Of a stretch of 32,488 nt of DNA, positions 1-8,152 are shown one piece after another (the first letter of the stretch is position 1; each line of letters starts with the position of its first letter). Source of the stretch: Nostocales cyanobacterium LEGE 12452 (GTDB taxonomy: Bacteria > Cyanobacteriota > Cyanobacteriia > Cyanobacteriales > Nostocaceae). The notes under the pieces are model-generated. The model searched no databases, had not been told where the DNA came from, and saw nothing but the letters and a program-made list of their open reading frames with translations. Made by a program: the position numbers and the translations under genes. Where the stretch lies: the NCBI GenBank assembly GCA_015206945.1, contig JADEXV010000071.1, positions 1-32,488 of the forward strand, in the 5' to 3' direction.

Positions 1-12
1 ATCCCCAATCCT

Positions 13-1044
13 ATGGTTCAAAGTCGCTCTAGTCCGGCTGTAAGCATTCAATTAACGCCAATGCAAATTCCCGAAGCTTTACCTGTGGCAGGTTTAGCAT
101 TTGCAAATGCAGAAAATATCGATGTAGCTGGACGTAGTTTGCTCTTGCATCCTGGACATCCCAGCGAGATGATTGTGCAAGTGCAAAACTTAGAACAACG
201 TCCTTTGCGGGTAAGCTTAAGCGTTGAAGGAAACTTCCCATCTCAGTGGTGTCAGATTGGCACAGAAGGCAGTGAGATACCGCCTCGTGGACAAATGGAT
301 GCTGTTCTCTACTTCTCAATTCCCGACACATTTTTTGAAGACCAAGAAGCGATCGCTCCCGGAAAAAAAGATAAACTAACTCTTAATTTTCGCAGCCTAG
401 TTACTCTACATATAGACCAAGGCACTGACAACGAACAAATCGAGAGAAGCGAGTATTTCGATTTATACATTCGTCCCTACACTGCCTACATGGAATTCTT
501 GCCAATTTTGTATCGAGAAGTGGACTTTATTGGTCGCTTCATGAAGATATTTGAGCAAGCTTTTCAACCAATAGTTAATAGTTACAATGTCATGTGGGCA
601 AACCTCGATCCCTTGACAGCACCGCAAGCATTACTACCTTTTATGGCTCATTGGGTTGCTTGGCAAGTAGATTCCGTTTGGGATCTCCAGCAACAACGGC
701 GTTTAATTCGCCGAGCCGTAGAACTTTATCGCTGGCGAGGAACTCGTAAAGGATTGCGTCTTTACTTGCATCTTTATACTGGTTTACCGCTAGACGAACA
801 TTTAACAAATGAAGCTGATAAACATATCAGTATCACAGAACCTTTTGGGCCAAGTTTTATTATCGGAGATGCACAATTAGGAAATGCAGTTTTAGCAGGT
901 GGGCAGCCATATCATTTTATAGTGCGTTTGCGTTCAAATATTTCTAGTGGCATCATCAACGAAGAACTTATTCAAAGAATCATAGAACAAGAAAAACCTG
1001 CTTTTTGCACCTATGAATTATCTATCGAAAATCCCTCTAATTAA
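13..1044 (+). CDS. eCIS/phage-type tail protein (gpI-like)
   Basis: Likely a baseplate or tail-tip component of a contractile injection system. Residues about 40-153 are beta-rich and look like an immunoglobulin-like sandwich. Residues about 154-260 match the P2 gpI-like tail domain known as TIGR02242: a YMEFLPILYRE start, an FxxIFE helix, a DPLTAP segment near 199-204, an FMAHWVAW helix, and a closing RRAVELYRWRGTRKGL block. This pattern is seen in eCIS (Afp/PVC/cyanobacterial thylakoid-anchored type) loci. The start used is ATG at 13, but the frame stays open to the window edge, so an upstream start is possible. The next gene follows 77 bp downstream on the same strand and also looks eCIS-related. 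Sure of the tail-protein family; its exact place in the particle is inferred. Confidence 0.82.
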   Translation: MVQSRSSPAVSIQLTPMQIPEALPVAGLAFANAENIDVAGRSLLLHPGHPSEMIVQVQNLEQRPLRVSLSVEGNFPSQWCQIGTEGSEIPPRGQMDAVLYFSIPDTFFEDQEAIAPGKKDKLTLNFRSLVTLHIDQGTDNEQIERSEYFDLYIRPYTAYMEFLPILYREVDFIGRFMKIFEQAFQPIVNSYNVMWANLDPLTAPQALLPFMAHWVAWQVDSVWDLQQQRRLIRRAVELYRWRGTRKGLRLYLHLYTGLPLDEHLTNEADKHISITEPFGPSFIIGDAQLGNAVLAGGQPYHFIVRLRSNISSGIINEELIQRIIEQEKPAFCTYELSIENPSN

Positions 1045-1046
1045 AT

Positions 1047-1078
1047 AATTCGTAATTCGTAATTCGTAATTCGTAATT
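1047..1078. repeat. AATTCGT heptamer tandem repeat
   Basis: Four direct copies of AATTCGT plus a trailing AATT lie between two eCIS-type genes. Shorter versions of the same heptamer run occur after the HicB-like gene (about 16151-16167) and after the NB-ARC gene (27123-27142). Short tandemly repeated heptamers between genes are a familiar trait of heterocystous cyanobacteria. No function can be read from the sequence. Confidence 0.8.
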
Positions 1079-1121
1079 TTTTTAAATTAAACAGACTATT
1101 AATCCAAAATATAAAGTTACT

Positions 1122-2321
1122 ATGTCCCATCCTTTTCCACCACCACCAATTAAATCCTTTGAACGCCTGCAAGCAGCAGACGGCTTACTAATCAATGCAG
1201 AACGTTGGCGCACAGCCCATGAATATCACCGTAATCGGCAAAATGCTCAATATCAAAGTTTAAATCAACCAGGAATTGTCTGCGGTTTAGGCGTGCGAGA
1301 TGTGACCGCCCCAAGCCAAGTTGAAGCTAGATATCGAGATGGACGTTGGGTACAAATTCAACCTGGGATTGCAATTGATTTAGCAGGTAATCTAATTGTT
1401 GTACCAACTTCTTATGATTTTCCCATCGATCTAGAAGTAGTAAGTTCTGAACCGCTCATGATCTACTTAGTAGTTAGCTATGTAGACCCTGATGAATTGC
1501 GGCGCGGACAGCAAAGAGATATTGTTCAAGAAACTTATCGAATTGACCAAGTAAACTCTACACCAGCCAGTTCAGAAATAGAAATATGTCGAATACTCCT
1601 ACAACCAGGACATACTGACATTACCCAACCTGCTGATGCTTTTTTCCCTGGATATAATAATATTGATTTGCGTTATCGTCGTCAGGCACAAATGCGTCCC
1701 CAAGCACTTGTATGTATGGCGCAGGCGACTCATAGCGATCCTGAATGTGCGCGTAATTTTTTCAGCCTTTCATATTTGTTACAAGCAGTAGAACCACTGT
1801 ACCCAAGTTTGCGGGGGGCTGATGAACCAGGCCAGGTTTCTTTAGGAGAAAATATCCAAGACTATGACATACTTTATCTGACAGGTGGACAGGCTATATC
1901 TTTAAATAGTCTCGAATTTGAATCCCTCAGAAATTACTTAAATTTAGGCGGTGTACTTTTAGTTGATGCACCAACAAATGCAAATCCTTTGATTGAGAGT
2001 ACTCAAGCCTTAGCACAACAGTTAGAAAGTCCTTTAAGACCTTTAGAAGAATTGCAACGGAGTCATCCTTTAAGGACAAAACCTTTCTTATTTGCTGCCT
2101 TGCCAATGGTTAATCAACAGCAGATTAAACTGTTAATTGGTGGAGGAATTATTTTAGCAATTGGAGATTTAGCAACTGCTTGGGGACTGGATAGAGATTT
2201 GAGTTTACCCAGATTGACCATTCGTACAGCTCAGGAATTAGGGATTAATATTCTTCACTATGCTTGGAAGCGGCGACAGTTAATTGGGTTGCAACAGGAA
2301 GATAATTCAGGGCAGTGGTGA
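1122..2321 (+). CDS. eCIS-associated protein with DUF4159-like C-terminal domain
   Basis: Two-part protein of 399 residues. Residues about 18-58 hold a LLINAERWRTAHEYH helix followed by a GIVCGLGV strand. Residues 72-105 continue with a V/IxPGIAIDxxGNLIVVP pattern. I associate this arrangement with accessory baseplate or spike-adjacent proteins of eCIS loci. Residues about 245-385 read DYDILYLTGGQ, then LRNYLNLGGVLLVDAP, then repeated hydrophobic strands. This resembles DUF4159, a domain with a glutamine-amidotransferase-like fold whose role is unclear. It lies 77 bp after the gpI-like gene on the same strand, so the two probably share a transcript. The product is best called conserved eCIS-associated; I do not claim an enzymatic activity. 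Confidence 0.6.
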   Translation: MSHPFPPPPIKSFERLQAADGLLINAERWRTAHEYHRNRQNAQYQSLNQPGIVCGLGVRDVTAPSQVEARYRDGRWVQIQPGIAIDLAGNLIVVPTSYDFPIDLEVVSSEPLMIYLVVSYVDPDELRRGQQRDIVQETYRIDQVNSTPASSEIEICRILLQPGHTDITQPADAFFPGYNNIDLRYRRQAQMRPQALVCMAQATHSDPECARNFFSLSYLLQAVEPLYPSLRGADEPGQVSLGENIQDYDILYLTGGQAISLNSLEFESLRNYLNLGGVLLVDAPTNANPLIESTQALAQQLESPLRPLEELQRSHPLRTKPFLFAALPMVNQQQIKLLIGGGIILAIGDLATAWGLDRDLSLPRLTIRTAQELGINILHYAWKRRQLIGLQQEDNSGQW

Positions 2322-2352
2322 AGGTGCTATTTTAGACACCAAATATAGGGAC

Positions 2353-2404
2353 GCGATCGCACAAGCACAAATTGAAAGCTAATTATAGTTTATAGTGCGA
2401 TCGC
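2353..2404. terminator. HIP1-containing inverted repeat between convergent genes
   Basis: A perfect 10-bp inverted repeat (GCGATCGCAC at 2353-2362, GTGCGATCGC at 2395-2404) encloses 32 nt in the 95-bp gap between two convergent genes. Each arm is a HIP1 octamer plus two bases. The position would suit a bidirectional terminator, but the loop is long and there is no clear T tract, so a chance pairing of two HIP1 sites is a real alternative. Confidence 0.3.
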
Positions 2405-2416
2405 CTCAGATAGAGA

Positions 2417-3637
2417 CTAATGATTGTTGTCGTTTTCAAGTTCTCTTAATAGAGAATCGAAATCGTTACTGTTTCCACCTTTAGTAAATAAAGACCGGAT
2501 TTTAGCAATAATTGAATCTATATCTCTATACAAAAAGCTACTTAAATTTTTGACAAAGTTAATTATTTTCTCAAAAACAGCGAGTTCTACAGTCGAATAT
2601 TCATTTTGATATGGATATACAACTTTGCCTTTTTCTGTTTCATAGTACTCTTGTTCAGGCATGAGCATTGATTTAAGCGGTCGATCCTGTTTTGCTTTAT
2701 CTGGTTCGATTCGCTTCTGGCTGAGGAATAAAACATCATAAACTTTTCCGTTCCAGACAGCCCAGTAATGATTTTGGAAAAACCACCGTTCGCCATCATC
2801 ACAATTGGGGTCTTTTCCTCGATATGGGGTTTTTCCACCTTCATACAAAAACGGTTTCAGGAGACTTTCAATTGCTATTTTTTTAATGCCAAAATACTCT
2901 TCTGCTACTTTCTTAAAGGCACGTGCTAATGTTTGGCAGTCGCCTTCTGGAGAGCCTTTTAAAAGAGTCTCGTGGCTCTTGCTCACCATTGTGTATTTAA
3001 ATTGGATATTCTCAAAGTTTTTGAAAAGCTGTTCCAGAATTTTATCTTCTGTTAATGTTTCTTCTATCCCATTGATTAGTGTTTTTGCTAGTGGGTATTC
3101 TTGTAAAAATTTTTGTTTTCTATCGGCTGAGTTGTCTGCTGCTGATTTTGGCTGCTGTGCATCCTGCTTTTGCAAAGCAGGTGTATTAATTTGGTTGACT
3201 ACAGAAGTAGCGACTCTATCCGCCTCTTGCTCATATTGATCTCCTGATTGACCAATAGTGAGTTTTGGTTGTATTAATGGTTGCATTTGTGCAAGTGAGA
3301 CACTATCAGCACGTTTTATCGCCATTTTGCTCAGGTTATGACCAAACTGGGAAGAGTGTTCTTTTCCTTGCTGCAACGACTCATTCATCTTTGTTTGCAA
3401 TACAGTGAGTCGCTCTTGTCCCTCTGGCGTGATAGTGCCATGCTTGGCTTGTATTTGGAGTTTCGTTGCCTCAAACTGATATTGTTGAAATTTCTGATTT
3501 TCTACCTTTGCCTGTACTATAGGCTTGTTGGAGCCAAGTTGAGAGTGGGTAGTTAATATATGCGATTGCAACTGACTTTGCTCTGACGAATAAGCGGATG
3601 AGTCAGCTTTTTTGTGGATTTGTAGCCGTTGTTTCAT
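2417..3637 (-). CDS. putative eCIS cargo/effector with papain- or transglutaminase-like Cys-His-Asp domain
   Basis: About 406 residues from the ATG at 3637; the frame also opens with a TTG four codons earlier. Residues 1-125 are Gln/Ser-rich and probably disordered. Residues about 126-151 carry LTIGQSGDQYEQEADRVATS, the leader that normally precedes the DUF4157 metallopeptidase domain in proteins encoded at eCIS loci. The DUF4157 HExxH motif itself is absent. A globular C-terminal part follows, with GDCQTLARAF (Cys234), NHYWAVWNGKVYDVLF (His290, Asp301) and a GERWFFQNHYW context. This order and spacing suit a papain-like or transglutaminase-like cysteine protease fold (Tox-PL or BTLCP type). 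The last 60 residues are helical and acidic. The gene converges on the eCIS genes. The leader match is firm; enzymatic function and injection are inference. Confidence 0.55.
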   Translation of the reverse strand: MKQRLQIHKKADSSAYSSEQSQLQSHILTTHSQLGSNKPIVQAKVENQKFQQYQFEATKLQIQAKHGTITPEGQERLTVLQTKMNESLQQGKEHSSQFGHNLSKMAIKRADSVSLAQMQPLIQPKLTIGQSGDQYEQEADRVATSVVNQINTPALQKQDAQQPKSAADNSADRKQKFLQEYPLAKTLINGIEETLTEDKILEQLFKNFENIQFKYTMVSKSHETLLKGSPEGDCQTLARAFKKVAEEYFGIKKIAIESLLKPFLYEGGKTPYRGKDPNCDDGERWFFQNHYWAVWNGKVYDVLFLSQKRIEPDKAKQDRPLKSMLMPEQEYYETEKGKVVYPYQNEYSTVELAVFEKIINFVKNLSSFLYRDIDSIIAKIRSLFTKGGNSNDFDSLLRELENDNNH

Positions 3638-3767
3638 CGCTAGTTTCAAAAGTCAATAGTGGGTAATCTATATATTATGTCACTTACTTAAAGATCCCCG
3701 CCTTATTTAAGAAGTTGGGGATCTAATTGTTTACGAATGATTTAGGATGGCGATAATTTCTATAGAA

Positions 3768-4688
3768 TTAAGAACGCCGTACATTCAAGCAACACCATTC
3801 TTTGCGTTTCCACAAAGTAGCGACAACCCAACCATTTTCTTCTAAAGCGTCAGCAACAGCTTTAGATTGTTCTAGTAAAATTCCACTGAATATCGCCCAA
3901 GTTTCAGGTTTAGCGATCGCACTCATTTCTGGAATCAATTCAATAATCACATGAGCCAAAATATTGCAGACGATCCCATCCACTGGGCTTGCAATTAGTT
4001 TTGTCAAAACGTCTACACTTCCCAGTGCAGGTAGTAACCGTTCTGGGCTAATATCATTCAGCGCACCATTACTGATGGTTGATTGCACCGCCAAAGGGTC
4101 ATTATCCACTGCATAGACTTTCTCTGCACCCAATAGCAGCGCCCCAATAGAAAGAATACCAGAACCACAGCCAATATCCGCAATTACCAGATGTTCGTGT
4201 TTGCCACTATTACCCACAAAGGACTGTGAAACTCCACTTAGCCGCATTTCCAGCGATTCCAAACATAGCTGAGTGGTGGCATGGTTGCCTGTTCCAAATG
4301 CTACACCAGGATCGAGGCGAATTACTAACCGTTCCGTTGTTTCTGGTAATGGTAGCCAAGCTGGGTTAATTAGGAAGCGATCGCCTATTTCTTGTGGATG
4401 CCAATATTGTTTCCAGCTAGTCGCCCAATCTTCCTCATCAATTAACTGCCATTGCAAGGAAGGAGATGAAACTCCTACGCAGAGGGCATCTTGACGCAGC
4501 CACAACGACAGAGCTGCCAAATCTAAAAGCTGTGTTTGAATTGTCGGCAGATAAGCCCTTACTAAAGATGAATTTCCTTTGTTTTCACTAGCTGTCCCAC
4601 GACAGCCAAAATCTTCCAGTCGCCAAAAGATCGATTCTTCTAGGTCTGGTTCACATACAATATTCAGTTCCCACCAGGTGTTTGCCAT
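3768..4688 (-). CDS. prmA: ribosomal protein L11 methyltransferase PrmA
   Basis: SAM-dependent enzyme that methylates lysines and the N-terminus of ribosomal protein L11 in the cytoplasm. Full length at 306 residues. The N-terminal substrate-recognition domain starts [10 protein letters not shown] and includes [12 protein letters not shown] near 85-96. [15 protein letters not shown] signature lies at 126-139. SAM motif I is [13 protein letters not shown] from 171, the acidic ribose-binding loop is VDND near 194, and the catalytic-region NILAHVI is near 242. The ATG at 4688 gives the normal family N-terminus. It lies 179 bp downstream of serA on the same strand, a neighbour order seen in cyanobacteria, with a repeat-filled spacer between. 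Identification is secure. Confidence 0.96.
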   Translation of the reverse strand: MANTWWELNIVCEPDLEESIFWRLEDFGCRGTASENKGNSSLVRAYLPTIQTQLLDLAALSLWLRQDALCVGVSSPSLQWQLIDEEDWATSWKQYWHPQEIGDRFLINPAWLPLPETTERLVIRLDPGVAFGTGNHATTQLCLESLEMRLSGVSQSFVGNSGKHEHLVIADIGCGSGILSIGALLLGAEKVYAVDNDPLAVQSTISNGALNDISPERLLPALGSVDVLTKLIASPVDGIVCNILAHVIIELIPEMSAIAKPETWAIFSGILLEQSKAVADALEENGWVVATLWKRKEWCCLNVRRS

Positions 4689-4691
4689 TTT

Positions 4692-4870
4692 TGAGTGCTG
4701 AGTGCTGAGTGCCGAGTGCTGAGTTTAAGAGAGTTAGGAGTTAGGAGTTAGGTAGTTAGGAGTTAGGAGTTTTTAACTTTTAACTCCTCATTACTCACTC
4801 CTAACTTTTCTTCACTCAGCACGGGCTAAACGCCCCGCTACCGCTAACGTTACTCAGCACTCAGCACTCA
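4692..4870. repeat. repeat-rich serA-prmA spacer with 19-bp inverted repeat
   Basis: The spacer is almost entirely repetitive. TGAGTGCTGAGTGCTGAGT at 4692-4710 is repeated inverted and without mismatch at 4852-4870. Between the arms are direct GTTAGGA repeats (about 4732-4770), partly matching inverted ACTCCTAAC copies (about 4785-4807), and a GGGCTAAACGCCCCGCTACC segment that is common as interspersed DNA in Nostoc-type genomes. The right arm includes the serA stop codon (4868-4870). The whole could fold into a long stem in the serA-prmA transcript. Confidence 0.75.
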
Positions 4871-6448
4871 TAGAGTTACTGTATACGCGTCCCGAATACC
4901 AGGGACTTTTATAATCTCATCCAAAATGCCCTCTGGTAAAGGGTCATCTATACTCAGAGCCATGACGGCATCACCACGGACGATTTTACGACCTACTTGC
5001 ATACTGGCAATATTCACATTAAAACTGCCGAGTAGGGAACCAAGTTTGCCGATAATCCCCGGCATATCGCGGTGCAGGGTAAACAACATATATTTGCTGG
5101 GTGGGACGTTAATCGGGAAACCGTCAACGTCGGTGAGGTGGATTTCCCGCTCACCCAACAAAGCACCTGTAACAGAATGAGTACCTAAAGTACCCGTAGC
5201 TTCTAGATGCAGTGTGCCGGCATAGTCCCGAATGGAAGCATCGCGGGTTTCAATTACCCGAATTCCGCGTTCTTTGGCTTCTATGCTGGCATTTACGTAA
5301 TTTACTCGTTCCCGCAAAGCTTGGTAAAGTAGTCCTTTGAGGGCAGCGACGATTAAAGGCTGACTTTTGTTGGTTGCGAGTTCCCCTTGCAGTCGAATAT
5401 TGAGTACTTCCACCCGTCCACCAGCTAGCTGTCCCACCAGATTACCTAGAGTTTCTGCTAGTTGCATATAGGGTTTGAGTTCTTCCAACACATCGGGGCC
5501 GAGTCCGGGAATGTTGACGGCTGAACGTGCTGGTAGTCCTAAAAGGACATCGCGAATTTGTTCGGCAACATCAATGGCCACATTCACTTGAGCTTCCGTG
5601 GTAGAGGCTCCCAAGTGAGGAGTGAGGATGATTTCTTTACCTAGCGATCGCAATTCAGATTCACCCAATGGTTCTGACTCGAACACATCCAAGGCTGCAC
5701 CGCCGATTTTACCCGCTTTCAAAGCAGCTGCTAAAGCTACTTCATCAATGATCCCACCACGAGCGCAGTTGATAATCCGGGCTGTGGGTTTCATCTTTGC
5801 CAAGGTTGTGGCATTGATTAAATGGGTAGTTTCTGGGGTTTTCGGGATATGTAGGGTGATATAGTCTGCTTGCTGAAAAAGTAAATCTAGCTCCACTAAC
5901 TGACAGCCAATTTGTTCGGCTCGTTCTGTAGAAATAAATGGGTCATAAGCTAGGAGTTTCATCCCCATTGTCCTAGCTACAGCGGCAACATGGGAGCCAA
6001 TTTTACCCAAACCGACAACGCCGAGAGTTTTTTTGTAGACTTCCGCGCCAACAAAACTATTGCGATCCCACGCACCGCGTTTCACCGAAGCGTTAGCATC
6101 GGGGATGTGGCGAGACAAAGCCAAAATCATCGCTAGCGCGTGTTCGGCGGCAGCAATTGTATTTCCCTCTGGAGAATTGACTACCACAATCCCTCGGCGT
6201 GTGGCAGCAGGAACATCCACATTATCCACACCCACACCAGCACGACCGATGATTTTTAGCTGGGTGCCGGCATCAATGATTTCTTGAGTGACACGCGTAC
6301 CAGAGCGAATCATCAGCGCGTCATACTCACCAATAATTGCGATCAGTTCCGCTGGTTTTAGACCTAATTTGACATCAACGGTTGCAACTTGCGAAAGAAT
6401 GTCAATTCCAGCTTGGTCAATCGAATCAGAGACAAGAACCTTAGACAT
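4868..6448 (-). CDS. serA: D-3-phosphoglycerate dehydrogenase SerA
   Basis: Catalyses the first step of serine synthesis from 3-phosphoglycerate, NAD-dependent. This is the long (type 1) form of 526 residues. A substrate-binding half comes first, then the Rossmann loop GVVGLGKIGS near 143-152. Catalytic residues of the D-2-hydroxyacid dehydrogenase family are visible: Arg230 in NCARGG, Glu259 in DVFESEP and His278 in LTPHLGAST. An allosteric-substrate-binding domain spans about 310-450. A C-terminal ACT domain (LHRDMPGIIGKLGSLLG to the end) is the usual serine-feedback site. The ATG at 6448 starts MSKVLVSD, the normal family start. The stop codon lies within an inverted-repeat arm. Identification is secure. 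Confidence 0.96.
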   Translation of the reverse strand: MSKVLVSDSIDQAGIDILSQVATVDVKLGLKPAELIAIIGEYDALMIRSGTRVTQEIIDAGTQLKIIGRAGVGVDNVDVPAATRRGIVVVNSPEGNTIAAAEHALAMILALSRHIPDANASVKRGAWDRNSFVGAEVYKKTLGVVGLGKIGSHVAAVARTMGMKLLAYDPFISTERAEQIGCQLVELDLLFQQADYITLHIPKTPETTHLINATTLAKMKPTARIINCARGGIIDEVALAAALKAGKIGGAALDVFESEPLGESELRSLGKEIILTPHLGASTTEAQVNVAIDVAEQIRDVLLGLPARSAVNIPGLGPDVLEELKPYMQLAETLGNLVGQLAGGRVEVLNIRLQGELATNKSQPLIVAALKGLLYQALRERVNYVNASIEAKERGIRVIETRDASIRDYAGTLHLEATGTLGTHSVTGALLGEREIHLTDVDGFPINVPPSKYMLFTLHRDMPGIIGKLGSLLGSFNVNIASMQVGRKIVRGDAVMALSIDDPLPEGILDEIIKVPGIRDAYTVTL

Positions 6449-7169
6449 GATTACTTCATTTAAAGCTACAGGTTTTGCTGCACAAGACTTTTTAGTTTAG
6501 TCTTTATCCGTCGCAATTCAGCAAAAATTATTAGTTTGAATATCAACTTAACCTTTACTTACACTACGTGCTGATAGTATCGAAGCGTGAATTGCTCCCG
6601 GTGGGCACTGCCTCCTAAGTTTTTGAACATAAGTTAGCTGTTTGCACCACCCTGTCGCTAAATATAAAGCATGAATAGCACCAAGCACCGATATATTTAT
6701 TAATAGTTAAGAGTTACCAAAATTTTATCGGCTGAAGCAACTTCCTTAGTGGGCTATAAACGCTTGTATGCTCGACTGGGATGCAACTTTAGCTAAGGCA
6801 ATGCTATACACAACCAGGAAACGAGCTAGTAACTAATATATCTCTCGAATCTCGTCTGTTTCTCAATACCACAAGTGGTATCCCTTAGTCAAAGCAAAAC
6901 ATTGGATCATCAAGATAATCGGATTATGACAGTTAGAACTTAGGCATAAAATAGATTTTATTGCTCATGATTCCGGCAGATTTAAGATTGTTTAGTAGTT
7001 AAAAACTATCAATTAGTGTCAGTAGAGTACTTAAATATACAGTAGTAAAGTAGTAATTTGTCAAGCTAATTTTGAGAGCTTGTAATCAGCACTTTAGTGC
7101 TTAAAAACTAGAACTAAAGTCCTGACTAAGAACTCGTTCACGCTTGGTGATTAATGAGACAGACTACTA
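6449..7169. other. gene-free spacer upstream of serA
   Basis: About 720 bp with no convincing reading frame on either strand and no tRNA-like structure that I could find. It must hold the serA promoter (reading leftward). Two dyads stand out: ATACCAC-AA-GTGGTAT at 6866-6881, a compact operator-like palindrome, and AGCACTTTAGTGCT at 7088-7101, resembling dispersed repeats of filamentous cyanobacteria. Neither can be assigned to a regulator. Confidence 0.5.
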
Positions 7170-7200
7170 ATGACATTGCAAAGCGAGAAATCGCTATAAT
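7170..7200 (+). promoter_or_regulatory. possible sigma70-type promoter of the Uma2 gene
   Basis: A perfect TATAAT lies at 7195-7200, with ATGACA (one mismatch to TTGACA) at 7170-7175. The 19-bp spacer is slightly long. The hexamer is 42 bp upstream of the chosen ATG. Based on consensus matching only. Confidence 0.4.
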
Positions 7201-7242
7201 TCTGTTGAGCCAAATATCCTTTGAGTTTTGGGAAAACCAGCC

Positions 7243-8046
7243 ATGTTAGAGTACAACTTGCCAAGGTACTTGCCCTCAGCCGAGGAACTACCAGACTCTG
7301 ATGAAACGCCTGTGGATAATGAACTGCAAGAATTGATACCAGGCTTGTTAAAAGCGATCTTGCTGATACTTTGGTCAGAACGCATGGACTGGTTGTTTGC
7401 AATAGATATGGGTATTTATTATCACCCTGATAAACCGCCAATTGTGCCAGATGGGTTTTTGAGCTTAGGGGTAGAGCGATTTTATGATGAGGAACTGCGT
7501 CCTAGTTATGTGCTGTGGGATGAAAACGTTGTGCCGATTTTCGTCTTAGAAGTAGTTTCCCAAAATTATCGTAAGGAATACACTACTAAATTGGCTGAAT
7601 ATGAGTCCTTGGGTGTACTTTATTACGTGATTTATTCCTCTCGCCGTCGTCGCAAACCGCATCTGGAAGTACATAAGTTAGTTAATGGTAAGTATGAATT
7701 GCAAGAGGGAAACCCCGTTTGGCTACCAGAGATTGGCTTGGGAATTGGTTGCGAAAGGGGAAATTATTGCGGTGTAACACGGGAATGGATGTACTGGTAT
7801 GATGAGCAAGGACAACGTTATCTCACGCCCGCAGAACAAGTAAAACAAGAAACACTACGCGCTCAACAAGAAGCGCAACGCGCCCAACAAGAAGCGCAAC
7901 GCGCTCAACAAGAAGCGCAACGCGCTCAACAAGAGACACAACGCGCTCAACAAGAAGCACTACGCGCTGAAGTTGCAGAAAAACGGGTTCAACAGTTGAC
8001 GGAACAATTAAGAGCCCTGGGAATAGATCCAGATAATCTGGCTTAA
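7243..8046 (+). CDS. Uma2 family (DUF820) endonuclease-like protein with heptad tail
   Basis: Member of the Uma2 family, proteins very abundant in cyanobacteria with a PD-(D/E)xK nuclease fold and no well-defined role. The core motif is visible: PDGF (Asp70), then FVLEVVS (Glu103), then a KLAEY lysine (about 116), followed by GVLYYVIY. Residues 1-190 form the nuclease-like domain. Residues about 200-245 are an almost perfect heptad repeat (AQQEAQR) that should form a coiled coil, ending in LRALGIDPD. I chose ATG 7243 (MLEYNLPRYL) over an in-frame TTG five codons upstream. The second Uma2 gene of the window has the same tail design. Confidence 0.85.
   Translation: MLEYNLPRYLPSAEELPDSDETPVDNELQELIPGLLKAILLILWSERMDWLFAIDMGIYYHPDKPPIVPDGFLSLGVERFYDEELRPSYVLWDENVVPIFVLEVVSQNYRKEYTTKLAEYESLGVLYYVIYSSRRRRKPHLEVHKLVNGKYELQEGNPVWLPEIGLGIGCERGNYCGVTREWMYWYDEQGQRYLTPAEQVKQETLRAQQEAQRAQQEAQRAQQEAQRAQQETQRAQQEALRAEVAEKRVQQLTEQLRALGIDPDNLA
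7858..7962 (+). repeat. five 21-bp tandem repeats inside the Uma2 gene
   Basis: Five consecutive 21-bp units, each close to CGCGCTCAACAAGAAGCGCA plus A, encode the AQQEAQR heptads. The units differ by a few bases only (for example GAGACA for GAAGCG in the fourth), which suggests recent copy-number change by slippage or recombination. Confidence 0.9.
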
Positions 8047-8152
8047 CTGAAATATTTTGCAATATTTTGAACAAAACCTAATTTTTAGGTTTTATTAGGT
8101 ATATGTATTTTTCATAAATGATTGTTGAAATTTCTACATCTCATCAATTTGA

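Noticed and set aside
2805..3239. 144-codon plus-strand frame opposite the eCIS cargo gene
   Set aside because: Shadow frame; the minus strand carries the recognisable leader and motifs.
7151..7441. 96-codon minus-strand frame at the start of the first Uma2 gene
   Set aside because: Overlaps a well-supported gene on the other strand and shows no domain.
7858..7962. 21-bp direct repeats as a possible iteron or origin
   Set aside because: They code heptads of a coiled coil within an intact Uma2 gene.
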